Shown here piece after piece: positions 50,645-59,283 of a stretch of DNA of 64,000 bases (positions are counted from its first letter, which is position 1; every line of letters begins with the position of its first letter). Below the pieces are notes generated by a model. The model saw only the letters and a program-made list of their open reading frames with translations, was not told the origin of the DNA and did not search any database. Where the stretch lies: positions 3,875,501 through 3,939,500 of the forward strand of contig NC_014664.1 in the NCBI RefSeq assembly GCF_000166055.1. Direction: 5' to 3'. Source of the stretch: Rhodomicrobium vannielii ATCC 17100 (lineage in GTDB: Bacteria; Pseudomonadota; Alphaproteobacteria; Rhizobiales; Rhodomicrobiaceae). The position numbers and the translations under genes are program-made.

Positions 50645-50720
50645 TAGTGGAGCTTTTGGATTTGACATTTGAGCGAGAGCTCGCTGCAACCGGGACTCAA
50701 ATGTCAAACTCGCTCCACTA
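50645..50720. repeat. Palindromic element 2 (TAGTGG...CCACTA)
   Basis: TAGTGGAGC and GATTTGACATTTGA pair with TCAAATGTCAAACTC and GCTCCACTA in a 76-base hairpin with a small bulge. The architecture matches the element at 50555-50628 (same TAGTGG/CCACTA ends, same GACATTTG core), but the arms differ in sequence by compensating changes, as in REP-type families. Confidence 0.85.
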
Positions 50721-50845
50721 ACATCCTTCAGCCCGGCAGTGCCTCCCGCACGAGCGTAGTTCCCCTACGCAGCTAAAGCCAGTCGAAGGCACAATTTGTC
50801 ACATCCCCTCGTGGCCAGCGCATATTCGAAAAAGTTAATATTGAC

Positions 50846-50870
50846 ATTGTCTACTAGTTTAATAGACAAT
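50846..50870 (+). promoter_or_regulatory. Dyad operator overlapping the promoter of receptor 2
   Basis: ATTGTCTA (50846-50853) and TAGACAAT (50863-50870) form a perfect 8+8 dyad with a 9-base AT-rich spacer. TTGACA at 50841-50846 abuts it as a -35 candidate, with GACAAT at the right distance as a weak -10. The dyad lies about 180 bases before the receptor start and 670 bases after the Rrf2 gene. It is a plausible site for that regulator; this is inference. Confidence 0.55.
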
Positions 50871-51048
50871 ATTCCAATCGCATTTGGTTCCGGCTGAGCC
50901 AGCGAAGAAGCAGCTGATACGTAGCGTCCCCTATTAGGGGGCAACCGGGCGCTTTGCCTCTAGTGATATTGAGCAGAGCAAACAACTAAACCATCCGGAA
51001 GTTGGACTACCATCAATTTCCGCGGGCACTTGGGGTGGGGATCGTAAA

Positions 51049-53622
51049 ATGAGTAGCAAATCATCGGGGAGCGCAAGCTCCGCGAGGGGTCGAAATGCGC
51101 CTAACTTTAGATCAAACGCGTTCTTCAGCGGAGCATTGGTCTTTGGGATCGCGGTCACCGCATCCGGAGTTCAGGCTCAGGAGCAGCCTGTGGTGAAAGC
51201 CCCGGTAGACCGCAACAACGCGCGGATAGCTACAACTCCAACCACAGCCCAGAACGGTGCGCCGGATTCGGGCGTGCCTGGCGCCAACTCCGCCCAGAAT
51301 GCAGGCAGCGCAACAACTGCTGGAGCAACAATTCAAGACGTCATCGTTACAGCGCGCCTACGTGAAGAAAACTCGCAGGACGTTCCAATTCCGACAACAG
51401 CGTTAAGCGGTGAAACGCTCAACCGCGAGCATCACGCGACTGTCAAGGACTTCACACAGAAAGCTCCGAGCCTCACCGTCAACGCGCCCAACGCGCGCCA
51501 GACCAGTATAGCCATCCGCGGACTTGGCAAGAACAGCGCCAACGAAGCGCTTGAGGGCAGCGTCGGCGTCATCGTCGATGGCGTGTTTATCAGTTCAGTT
51601 GGTATGTCGTGGGCCGACTTTTCCGATGTCGAGCAGATAGAAATACTCCGGGGCCCGCAAGGCACGCTGCTTGGAAAGAACACAACGCTTGGCGTGCTCG
51701 CTATTACATCGAAAGCGCCGAGCTTCACTCCCGAAAAGGAGGTTGAAGTTACATACGGTAATCGTGACCTATTTGTTACGAAAGCGTCGGCAACCGGCCC
51801 TGTGATCGACGACAAGCTCGCCTATCGTGCCTCTGTTTACTTCAACCATCAAGATGGTTTTTTGGAGAATCAGCAGCCCGGCGGTGAGGCCTTCGACGGG
51901 GCCTCGGACAGATGGGGCGGCCGTCTCCAGTTCCTCTATACGCCAAATGCGAACGTCACCAACAGGACAATCATCGATCACGGTCAGTCCAACGAGCCCG
52001 TCAACGTCAACTTTCCGGTCCGGGATCCTCAAACCTACTCAGATAACGGGGCCTCGCGCGGCAACACCTATACATCCCGGCTTGCCCGGTTCAGCTATCA
52101 GCAAACCTTCAATTCCTGGGATAGCGCGAACCTCGACGGTCAAAAGAGGATTGGGACGTCTCAGAACGGCGTTTCCACCCAAACGGACTGGCGAACCGGC
52201 GGCTATACCGTGACTTCTATCAGCGCGTATCGCGACTTTGCCTTCGACGCCCTCAACGATTCCGATTCCACGCCGCTCAGTATTTCGCGCGGAGGCACTC
52301 TGGTCGATGCGAAGCAGTATTCACAAGAACTTCGCGTGACCTCACCAAAGAACGTCGAATTTCTTGGTCAGAAATTCGACTATCAAACGGGTCTCTACGC
52401 CCTGCGGAACGAGGTCGAGACGACCAGCCGAACGACCTATGGAACCGACGCAGGAAGATTTTACGCCTCGACGGTGCAATATAACGCCTTGTCGGCTCAG
52501 GCGCTGAGCGATTCACTGAACGGCGTGTTCCTGCGCGCCGCAGAACACCCGAATACAACGAGCCTTGCGGCCTATGGTCAGACGACATGGCACGCAACGG
52601 ACAAGGCTGACCTTACACTCGGTCTTCGGAACACCTACGAAGAAAAGACCAACTGGATCCAGAAGTGGTATGTCGGCGGCGTCGATCTCTCATCTTTGTA
52701 TTCGGGAAACACCTTGAACTATGTAAACTCTATCAGGAATGGGCAGACGAAGCTTCTGACACTGGGTACGGGGCCTCTTGTTGGGGAAACCATCTACGCC
52801 GACTCCTGGTCCTGGCTGATTAACCCCAGTTATAAGATTACGGACGACATCCTCGGCTACTTTTCCGTAAGTTCCGGAGAAAAATCCGGCGCCGTTCAAT
52901 TCGATAAGACAACCGGCGCTCCTGCAAACGTCGATCCCGAAAAGACCCTCGATTACGAACTGGGGCTGAAGACGTCCTGGCTGGACCGCAAACTGACATT
53001 AAACCCCAATCTTTTCCACACACAAATCACCGACTATCAGGCGCAGTTGTCAACAATACTGGCGGGTCAGAACTCGGCGACAAGCTACCTCGGCAACGTC
53101 TCGGGTGTCCGGTTGCGGGGCGTGGAGGTCGAGGGGAATTATGTCACCCCCATCGAAGGACTGCGCTTAACCTTTAGCGGCGCCTACAATGACGCAATCT
53201 ATTCGGACTTCAAGAACGCCCCCTGCGCAACTGATCTATCGTACACAAGCACCCAGGTTTGCGATTTTTCGGGCAAACGGCTTTCCGGCGCGCCGCGATG
53301 GATCGCCAACGCGGGCTTCGACTACACTCGCGAAGTAGCAGATGGCTATACCGCATTTTTCTTCGTCAGCGAAACCTTCAGAACGCGAGCCAACCTCAAC
53401 ACCTCTCTATCCGTGTACGGATGGCAAGACGAATACTTCCTCACGAATGCTGGCGTAGGTATCCGCCCAGACAGCGGAGCTTGGGACCTTTCGGTTTGGG
53501 GCAAAAATATCTTCGACACGCACTACTTCACGAACCTATCCAGCCTCTCATCAACCTCAAGCGTAAGCGGGACTCCGGGAGATCCCCTTACATTCGGGAT
53601 CACGTTCCGTACCAAGTTGTAG
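51049..53622 (+). CDS. TonB-dependent outer-membrane receptor 2
   Basis: An 857-residue TonB-dependent receptor, paralogous to receptor 1. Seen: a signal peptide ending near SGVQAQ, a Thr/Ala/Asn-rich linker, a plug domain opening with QDVIVTARLREENSQDVPIP and carrying IEILRGPQGTLLGKNTTLGV and ITSKAPSFTPEKEVEVTYGN, and a barrel ending GITFRTKL, the same last eight residues as receptor 1. By eye the plug domains are about two thirds identical while surface-loop regions differ. Codons are less GC-rich at third positions than in the mar region. It lies 185 bases upstream of the HgdAB/ABC genes in the same direction and probably supplies their substrate. Confidence 0.93.
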   Translation: MSSKSSGSASSARGRNAPNFRSNAFFSGALVFGIAVTASGVQAQEQPVVKAPVDRNNARIATTPTTAQNGAPDSGVPGANSAQNAGSATTAGATIQDVIVTARLREENSQDVPIPTTALSGETLNREHHATVKDFTQKAPSLTVNAPNARQTSIAIRGLGKNSANEALEGSVGVIVDGVFISSVGMSWADFSDVEQIEILRGPQGTLLGKNTTLGVLAITSKAPSFTPEKEVEVTYGNRDLFVTKASATGPVIDDKLAYRASVYFNHQDGFLENQQPGGEAFDGASDRWGGRLQFLYTPNANVTNRTIIDHGQSNEPVNVNFPVRDPQTYSDNGASRGNTYTSRLARFSYQQTFNSWDSANLDGQKRIGTSQNGVSTQTDWRTGGYTVTSISAYRDFAFDALNDSDSTPLSISRGGTLVDAKQYSQELRVTSPKNVEFLGQKFDYQTGLYALRNEVETTSRTTYGTDAGRFYASTVQYNALSAQALSDSLNGVFLRAAEHPNTTSLAAYGQTTWHATDKADLTLGLRNTYEEKTNWIQKWYVGGVDLSSLYSGNTLNYVNSIRNGQTKLLTLGTGPLVGETIYADSWSWLINPSYKITDDILGYFSVSSGEKSGAVQFDKTTGAPANVDPEKTLDYELGLKTSWLDRKLTLNPNLFHTQITDYQAQLSTILAGQNSATSYLGNVSGVRLRGVEVEGNYVTPIEGLRLTFSGAYNDAIYSDFKNAPCATDLSYTSTQVCDFSGKRLSGAPRWIANAGFDYTREVADGYTAFFFVSETFRTRANLNTSLSVYGWQDEYFLTNAGVGIRPDSGAWDLSVWGKNIFDTHYFTNLSSLSSTSSVSGTPGDPLTFGITFRTKL

Positions 53623-53807
53623 ACCATCTCGGGTTGATAATGGGCCTAAACCGCGCCTTACTGCCAAACGAAACGCAATAACGACAATAATGGAGAGTGG
53701 AGCGGCGAATCCGAGAAGATCTCTCCTAGCAGGCCACAAATAATATCGCGCTGCGACACATCAAGTTTCAGCGCCACTATCATCGAGAAGGATCACAGAG
53801 GGCAATA

Positions 53808-54983
53808 ATGTCGATTAAAACGATAGAACAAATCAGGAAGCGTTTGGCCGAGAGGCCGGCAGAAATTGCCGAGGCCCGTCGCGGCGGCGCAAAGGTCGTG
53901 GGCTGGTTCAATTACAACGTGCCCGAGGAAGTCATCGATGCCTTGGGTCTGATCCCGGTCCGGCTGGGAACCGGAGGCAGCGACCGCCTGGTCGAACTCG
54001 GCTCCCGCTACATCTCCACAGGGAACTGCGTGTACGTCCGCCAGGCCGCCGGGCTTTTTGCCGAAGCGGAGGATCCCTACATTGTCAACTCGGATCTCGT
54101 CGTCTTTGATGTCACTTGCAAGCAGGTTTACCGCTTAGCCGAGATAGTTAGCCATTACTTCAACGTGAATACGCTGGTGCTCGGCGTACCTTACAACTTC
54201 ACAGTCCCCGCCGGTGTTACCTATTTCCGCAAGGAGACTGCCGCGCTCACGCGTCGGCTGGAGGAACACTTCGGCGTGACGCTGACCGCAGATAACCTGC
54301 GCGCCTCAGTTCGGCTGTATGAGGAGATACGTGCCGCCATTCGCAAACTGTACGAGTATCAGAAGCAGCGGAAGTCGCCGATCAGCTGGAGCGAATCCAA
54401 CGAGGTCGTGCAGGCGGGCAATTTTTTGGATCGGCGGGAGTATCTTTCGCTGCTGGAGCAGTTGCTGCAGGAGCTGAAGAACTCGAGCCGTGATGCTTAC
54501 CGTCATCTTGGCGAAGATGCGCCAAGGCTTTTGCTGACCGGCAGTATCATCCCGCCCGGTGACAGCAAGCTGCCTGGCGTGATCGAGGAGCTTGGCGGAA
54601 GGATCGTCGTTGACGACCTGTGGTCTGGTTTTGCGCCCGCAAGACTTATCCACGTTCGGGGCGACACACTTGATGACGTTGCCGACGGCTATCTGGTTCC
54701 GCACGCCTCGCTGCCCAATCTCGATTTCGAGGGCGACACAAGGTTGAGCAACCTCAAGGCATTGTCGGCCGAGTTCGACGTGAGCGGCGTCCTTTTCCAC
54801 TCCTTGCGTTACTGCGATGCATTCACATTCAAGGCACCGGAGACCAAGCGGTTCTTCCTTGGGCTCGGCATCTCCTTCCTAGAAATACATACCGAATACG
54901 CAGGCTCGGACTATGAGGCGATCCGCACACGCGTCGAGGCCTTTCTGGAGTTGGTCAAAGGTCGCTCGGCGGCACTGGTATAA
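53808..54983 (+). CDS. 2-hydroxyacyl-CoA dehydratase/benzoyl-CoA reductase-like subunit (smaller, HgdB-type)
   Basis: A 391-residue protein of the HgdB/BcrB/C/FldBC family, which bind 4Fe-4S clusters and perform ATP-primed low-potential electron transfer. Seen: KVVGWFNYNVPEEVIDALGL, a standard opening, and three Cys at family positions: Cys74 (TGNCVYVRQ), Cys104 (DVTCKQVYRLAE) and Cys336 (HSLRYCDAF), the cluster ligands. The usual TCD after the second Cys is TCK here. It is separated from its partner subunit (56751) by an ABC ATPase and permease gene. No CoA-transferase or acyl-CoA gene is nearby, so an imported, non-CoA substrate is possible. Confidence 0.85.
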   Translation: MSIKTIEQIRKRLAERPAEIAEARRGGAKVVGWFNYNVPEEVIDALGLIPVRLGTGGSDRLVELGSRYISTGNCVYVRQAAGLFAEAEDPYIVNSDLVVFDVTCKQVYRLAEIVSHYFNVNTLVLGVPYNFTVPAGVTYFRKETAALTRRLEEHFGVTLTADNLRASVRLYEEIRAAIRKLYEYQKQRKSPISWSESNEVVQAGNFLDRREYLSLLEQLLQELKNSSRDAYRHLGEDAPRLLLTGSIIPPGDSKLPGVIEELGGRIVVDDLWSGFAPARLIHVRGDTLDDVADGYLVPHASLPNLDFEGDTRLSNLKALSAEFDVSGVLFHSLRYCDAFTFKAPETKRFFLGLGISFLEIHTEYAGSDYEAIRTRVEAFLELVKGRSAALV

Positions 54984-54998
54984 GGCGGGCCCATTCCC

Positions 54999-55838
54999 AT
55001 GGAAAAAATCCTCATCAGCGGTGTCAGGAAGGTTTTCCGCATCAAGGCAGGGGGCGACGCGGCACGAGGTGACGAGCCCGGCGAGTTGACGGCTCTCGAC
55101 GGGGTAGATTTATCCGTGCGCGCTGGCGAGTTCGTCACTCTTGTCGGCCCGAGCGGCAGCGGGAAATCGGTGCTGCTCGACATCGTGGGAGGACTGGCGT
55201 CGGCCTCGAGCGGCAGGGTGAGCATTGATGGAGTGGAAGTTCACGAGCCCGCCCGCAACAGTGCCTACGTCTTCCAGCAATATGCGCTCTTTCCGTGGCG
55301 CAGCGCTATCGGCAACGTCGAGTATCCGCTTGAGGTGCGCGGCGTTGGCAAGGCCGAGCGGCGCGAGAAGGCCCGGCAGCTCCTCGCGCTCTTCGGCCTC
55401 TCCGGCTTCGCCGAGCGCTATCCGAACCAGCTGTCCGGGGGCATGCAGCAACGCGTCGCGATCGCTCGAGCGCTAGCGAGTGATCCCGAGGTTCTCCTCA
55501 TGGACGAGCCCTTCGCAGCACTGGACGCGCAGACCCGCGAGATACTTCAGGGTGAGTTGCTGCGCATCTGGGAAGAGATTCGAACAACGGTCCTCTTCGT
55601 CACTCATGGCATCGACGAGGCCGTCTTCCTTGCCGACCGCGTGGTGGTGATGACCGCCAGACCGGGGGTCGTGAAGAAGATCATTGATGTTGAACTGCCA
55701 AGGCCGCGCCTCGACCACATACGTTCCAGTGCGGAGTTCAACGCCTGCCGTCGGGAGGTGTGGGAAGCTCTGAGCGACGAGGTCAAGAAGGCGCAGCGAG
55801 ACCAGGAATACGTCCTAGAAACCGAGAGTGCATCATGA
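54999..55838 (+). CDS. ABC importer ATPase (system 4)
   Basis: A 279-residue SsuB/TauB-type ATPase. Seen: Walker [10 protein letters not shown] (Ser kept, followed by Val), Q-loop [10 protein letters not shown], signature LSGGMQQR, Walker [13 protein letters not shown] and the H-loop in [11 protein letters not shown]. It sits 15 bases after the HgdB-like gene and its stop overlaps the permease start, so all are in one operon. Confidence 0.92.
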   Translation: MEKILISGVRKVFRIKAGGDAARGDEPGELTALDGVDLSVRAGEFVTLVGPSGSGKSVLLDIVGGLASASSGRVSIDGVEVHEPARNSAYVFQQYALFPWRSAIGNVEYPLEVRGVGKAERREKARQLLALFGLSGFAERYPNQLSGGMQQRVAIARALASDPEVLLMDEPFAALDAQTREILQGELLRIWEEIRTTVLFVTHGIDEAVFLADRVVVMTARPGVVKKIIDVELPRPRLDHIRSSAEFNACRREVWEALSDEVKKAQRDQEYVLETESAS

Positions 55839-56704
55839 CCGGCTTACAGTACAAGATCAGAGGTGCAGTGGGCCTTGACGGTGCGGCGCTGCAGCTCCCC
55901 AAGACAACAGCGTCTCGCAGAACGAAGCGTCGAAAGCCCCCGGCGAATCTTGTCTACGGACTGCCACTTCTTTTCGCGGTGGCGACGCTATGGGAACTTG
56001 CGCCCAGACTCGGCCTTTTGAACCCGATCTTCTTCCCAGCCTTTTCGGAGGTGGTGAGCGCCTGGGTGGATCTTATCGTCAACGGGTCGCTGCTCAGCGA
56101 TGTCTGGGCCAGTCTCCGCCGCAGTGCCACGGGCTTCCTTCTCGCAGTTCTGGTAGCGGTGCCCCTCGGGTTGCTGATGGGAAGTTACCGCAAATTCGAG
56201 CGCTTGACCGATCTGTTCGTGCAGACACTGCGCAACACGCCGCAATATGCCCTGCTCCCCCTTTTTGTGCTGACGATGGGCATCGGCGAAGCTTCCAAGA
56301 TCGCCATCACGTTCTATGCGTCGATGTGGATGCTGCTCATCAATACGATCAGCGGCGTCAAATCGGTTGATCCCACGCTGATCAAGGCAGCCAGGTCGAT
56401 GGGCGCCAATGATTTCGATCTCTTCCGCAATGTGGTGCTGCCTGCCAGTGTCCCGTCGATCACAGCTGGCGCGCGGCTCGCGGTCAAGGCGTCGGTCGTC
56501 TCGGTCATCGGCGCCGAGATGTTGGCTGCCCAGTCAGGCGTTGGGCATCTGATCCAGAATGCGCAGCTGATGATGCAGGTGCCGGAGATGTACGCCGGCA
56601 TCCTGACGCTGACTGTCATCGGAACGACGATCAACTACCTCCTCGTCTGGGCGGAAAAAAAGGCGAGCGGCTGGAAGTACGGCCGCGAGACATCAGCCCT
56701 CTAG
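55835..56704 (+). CDS. ABC importer permease (system 4)
   Basis: A 289-residue permease starting at ATG 55835, overlapping the ATPase stop (ATGA). Seen: a 40-residue basic N-terminal tail, NLVYGLPLLFAVATLWELAP, FFPAFSEVVSAWVDLIVNGS, and the EAA-type loop LIKAARSMGANDFDLFRNVV with PASVPSITAGARLAV. It is typical of sulfonate/nitrate/taurine importers. It precedes the second HgdAB-like subunit by 46 bases. Confidence 0.88.
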   Translation: MTGLQYKIRGAVGLDGAALQLPKTTASRRTKRRKPPANLVYGLPLLFAVATLWELAPRLGLLNPIFFPAFSEVVSAWVDLIVNGSLLSDVWASLRRSATGFLLAVLVAVPLGLLMGSYRKFERLTDLFVQTLRNTPQYALLPLFVLTMGIGEASKIAITFYASMWMLLINTISGVKSVDPTLIKAARSMGANDFDLFRNVVLPASVPSITAGARLAVKASVVSVIGAEMLAAQSGVGHLIQNAQLMMQVPEMYAGILTLTVIGTTINYLLVWAEKKASGWKYGRETSAL

Positions 56705-56750
56705 CAACAACCGCAATCCCTTTCAGATCCAAGTCAAGGACGACGCACTC

Positions 56751-58172
56751 ATGAGCACGGCGACACTCCAGACAAACGCAGTTAGAGAAGGTTTCCGCTA
56801 TCCGGAGTCCATTCGCGAGGCGTTCATCGCAACTCCGGGCCTCAACTTCCGCGACGGCAGCTACGTCTCCTCGGAAAAGATGTGGGAGTTTCTCACGGTC
56901 GAAGCGCCGCGGCGGTTCCCCTACTCCTTCAGCGAGGAGCGGATTTTCGGCGAATCCCTGCACGATTACACATATTTCGCAGGCATCAAACACAACTACC
57001 TGAACCTTACGCTGCGCGACCGACTGCTCAAGGCGCACGCGAACGGGGTGCCGATCATACATGTGCAGGGCGGGCAAACAGTCGACCCCTTCTTCGCCGC
57101 TGGGGCTATTCCCGTAGTCCCAGGGCCGTTGCGTGGTTGGGCTACGAGCATGAAGGAGGGGCTAACCCTCTATCAAGCGGGTCAACGCGCCACTGACATC
57201 CTGGAAGCCGGACGCAGCGCGATCTCCGTCGATTGCTGCAACAATCCGGTTGGCGCCATGGAAGCAATTCGCCAGAACCTCATCCCTATCGACATGGTGG
57301 TGCCCTACCTCGCGCTGCGTTGCACGGACATCGCCTACACACTGGAGTCCTATCGCACCCTCGTTAAGGACATCCCGCTGCATTTCATCGACTACCCCGT
57401 TACCCGGGACACGGAATGGACGGTTCAGTACGTAGCCGAACTCCTCCGTGATTTGGTGAAGAGGATCGCCCAACTTCGGGGCGTCGAGGTCACCGAGGAA
57501 GATCTCTGGAAGGAGATCAAACTCGAAAACCGGGGCCGCAAGTTCGCCCGCGATGCGGTCGAGTTGGTCTGGCGAGCCGAGTTGCCGCCGATTCGTAGCC
57601 AGAATCTTTCCGGCATCATCACTGGCGGACGCTTCGATCGCGGCGACTCGCTGGCCGGAACCGAGTTGCTTGAGCAAGACTTCGCGGAGGTGACGCAGCG
57701 TGTCAGGGACGGTGTCCTGGCGCCGGGTGTCTCCGAGGACGCTGTCCGGCTCATCTCGGTGGGTTCATGCTTCGGGCTTCAGTCAGACTTCGTTGAGGCA
57801 CACGGCGGGGTCGTCGTCGGCACCGACGATCACCTCAGCAAAATCTACGCGGATGTCGGCGAATACGGCGATCCTTATGAGCGGATGGCCGAGAGCATTC
57901 TCTCATACAACTACGAAAAGGAGACCGAGAAGCGAGCCGCCTATGTTGTCGACCTCGTGCGCCGCTCCCGTGCCAACGGTGTCGTGTGTGGCTACAACTG
58001 GGGCTGCAACTACCAATCGGCGGTATCACGCATGATCGCCGACATCGTCAAGAAAGAGACCGGCGTGCCGACGCTCAACCTCGTCGTCAACGGCCTCGGC
58101 CTGAGCCGTCTGCAAGGCAATGAGCAGACGCAAAACCGTATCGAATCCTTCATCGAGATGATCCGCCACTAA
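56751..58172 (+). CDS. 2-hydroxyacyl-CoA dehydratase/benzoyl-CoA reductase-like subunit (larger, HgdA-type)
   Basis: A 473-residue partner of the protein at 53808. Seen: HVQGGQTVDPFFAAGAIPVV, an expected opening; a Cys pair Cys162-Cys163 in ISVDCCNNPVGA and Cys191 in ALRCTDIAYTLES; and NGVVCGYNWGCNYQSAVSRM with two further Cys near 419 and 425, then NLVVNGLGLSRLQGNEQTQN. The fold and order match HgdA/BcrC-like subunits, but the Cys-rich VCGYNWGCN block and the doubled Cys162-163 are not what I expect for hydroxyglutaryl-CoA dehydratase. The substrate is unknown. It lies between the permease and binding-protein genes of importer 4. Confidence 0.82.
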   Translation: MSTATLQTNAVREGFRYPESIREAFIATPGLNFRDGSYVSSEKMWEFLTVEAPRRFPYSFSEERIFGESLHDYTYFAGIKHNYLNLTLRDRLLKAHANGVPIIHVQGGQTVDPFFAAGAIPVVPGPLRGWATSMKEGLTLYQAGQRATDILEAGRSAISVDCCNNPVGAMEAIRQNLIPIDMVVPYLALRCTDIAYTLESYRTLVKDIPLHFIDYPVTRDTEWTVQYVAELLRDLVKRIAQLRGVEVTEEDLWKEIKLENRGRKFARDAVELVWRAELPPIRSQNLSGIITGGRFDRGDSLAGTELLEQDFAEVTQRVRDGVLAPGVSEDAVRLISVGSCFGLQSDFVEAHGGVVVGTDDHLSKIYADVGEYGDPYERMAESILSYNYEKETEKRAAYVVDLVRRSRANGVVCGYNWGCNYQSAVSRMIADIVKKETGVPTLNLVVNGLGLSRLQGNEQTQNRIESFIEMIRH

Positions 58173-58182
58173 GGGGGGTAGT

Positions 58183-59271
58183 ATGTCATCAGTCAAAAGC
58201 AAGGCTCGGCTTCGCCTGGGTTTGCTGGCGGTGGCGGTCGTGGCGCTGGTGGCCGTGGGCTTGTCCGTGGCCTCCTTCTCCAACTCCGATGGCCGGCAGA
58301 TTGAGGTCATCCGTGTCGGCAGCACGGCGCCAGGGCATCTGGTGTTCACCGTCAGCAAACACCTCCACGCGTGGGATAGGGAGTTCGCGCCCGACGGCAT
58401 ACGCATCGAGTACCTTCCCTTCACCGGGGGAGGTTCCGAGGCGGCCACCGCTCTATCGTCGGGCAATCTGGAATTCATGTTTACCGCCAGCAACCCTGCT
58501 CTTCGCGCGGCCGCCTCCGGTGCGGACGTGAAAATGGTGGCCGTCTCCAGCTTTGCGCGACGAGGCGCGTCCTCGATCATCGTTCGCGCAGACTCGCCCA
58601 TCCGGTCGGTGGCTGACCTGAAAGGCAAGAAGGTGGCCTATCTCGCTGGCACGGTGCGGCACGCTTCGCTGGTCAGGGTGCTGCAGTCGGTCGACTTGAC
58701 GATCAAGGACATACAGTCGCTGCAACTCGACGCGATGGCGTCCGCGCCGGCCTTGCTGCGCGGTGATATCGACGCGCTGGTCGAAGGTGAGGGAACGGTC
58801 TGGAAGCTGATGCAGCAAAAGGCCGTCCGTGTGCTTGTCGACGGGCGTAATCATCCAGAGTGGGCGACGCCGAGCGTCATCACCGTAAACGGAGACTTCG
58901 CTCGTCGTCATCCAGACTTGGTGCGCCGCTTTCTGGCCGTCGATTTGCAATGCGCCGAGTGGGCTGATGCCCATCCAGAGGAAACCATTCGGGTGCTCTC
59001 AAAACTGAATGGGCAGCCGGTTGAATACCTCCGGACCTATCACCCGGACGGGCGATTTTTTGCCCAGCCTGCGATCACGAGCGAGGCTCTGCAGTCGTTG
59101 CGCGACGAAGAGGAGTTCATGCGGAGCACCGCCCTTTTGAAGGGCTCGATCGATCACGGCACCTGGGTGGACAGAAGTTACATCGACGCGGTTTACGCCG
59201 CGTCCGGCAAAGGAAACGCGAGCGAAACAGTGCGCGTTGTTTCCGATCAAAAAGCACAAGCTTCGCAATAA
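58183..59271 (+). CDS. ABC importer substrate-binding protein (system 4)
   Basis: A 362-residue NMT1/SsuA-like binding protein. Seen: an uncleaved-looking N-terminal membrane segment (residues 12-33), EVIRVGSTAPGHLVFTVSKH, PFTGGGSEAATALSSGNLEF, the ligand loop typical of aliphatic sulfonate binding proteins, and DLKGKKVAYLAGTVRHASLV. No lipobox Cys is present, so it is either a membrane-anchored or periplasmic protein. It follows the HgdA-like gene by 10 bases and precedes the HgdC-like ATPase by 12, and so is locked into one operon with the enzyme. Confidence 0.87.
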   Translation: MSSVKSKARLRLGLLAVAVVALVAVGLSVASFSNSDGRQIEVIRVGSTAPGHLVFTVSKHLHAWDREFAPDGIRIEYLPFTGGGSEAATALSSGNLEFMFTASNPALRAAASGADVKMVAVSSFARRGASSIIVRADSPIRSVADLKGKKVAYLAGTVRHASLVRVLQSVDLTIKDIQSLQLDAMASAPALLRGDIDALVEGEGTVWKLMQQKAVRVLVDGRNHPEWATPSVITVNGDFARRHPDLVRRFLAVDLQCAEWADAHPEETIRVLSKLNGQPVEYLRTYHPDGRFFAQPAITSEALQSLRDEEEFMRSTALLKGSIDHGTWVDRSYIDAVYAASGKGNASETVRVVSDQKAQASQ

Positions 59272-59283
59272 GAGGAGATCGTC

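Noticed and set aside
10488-59271. Reading the four importers as nitrate (NrtABC) systems
   Set aside because: The families overlap, but no nitrate or nitrite reductase genes occur, whereas sulfur enzymes adjoin every importer. Not formally excluded.
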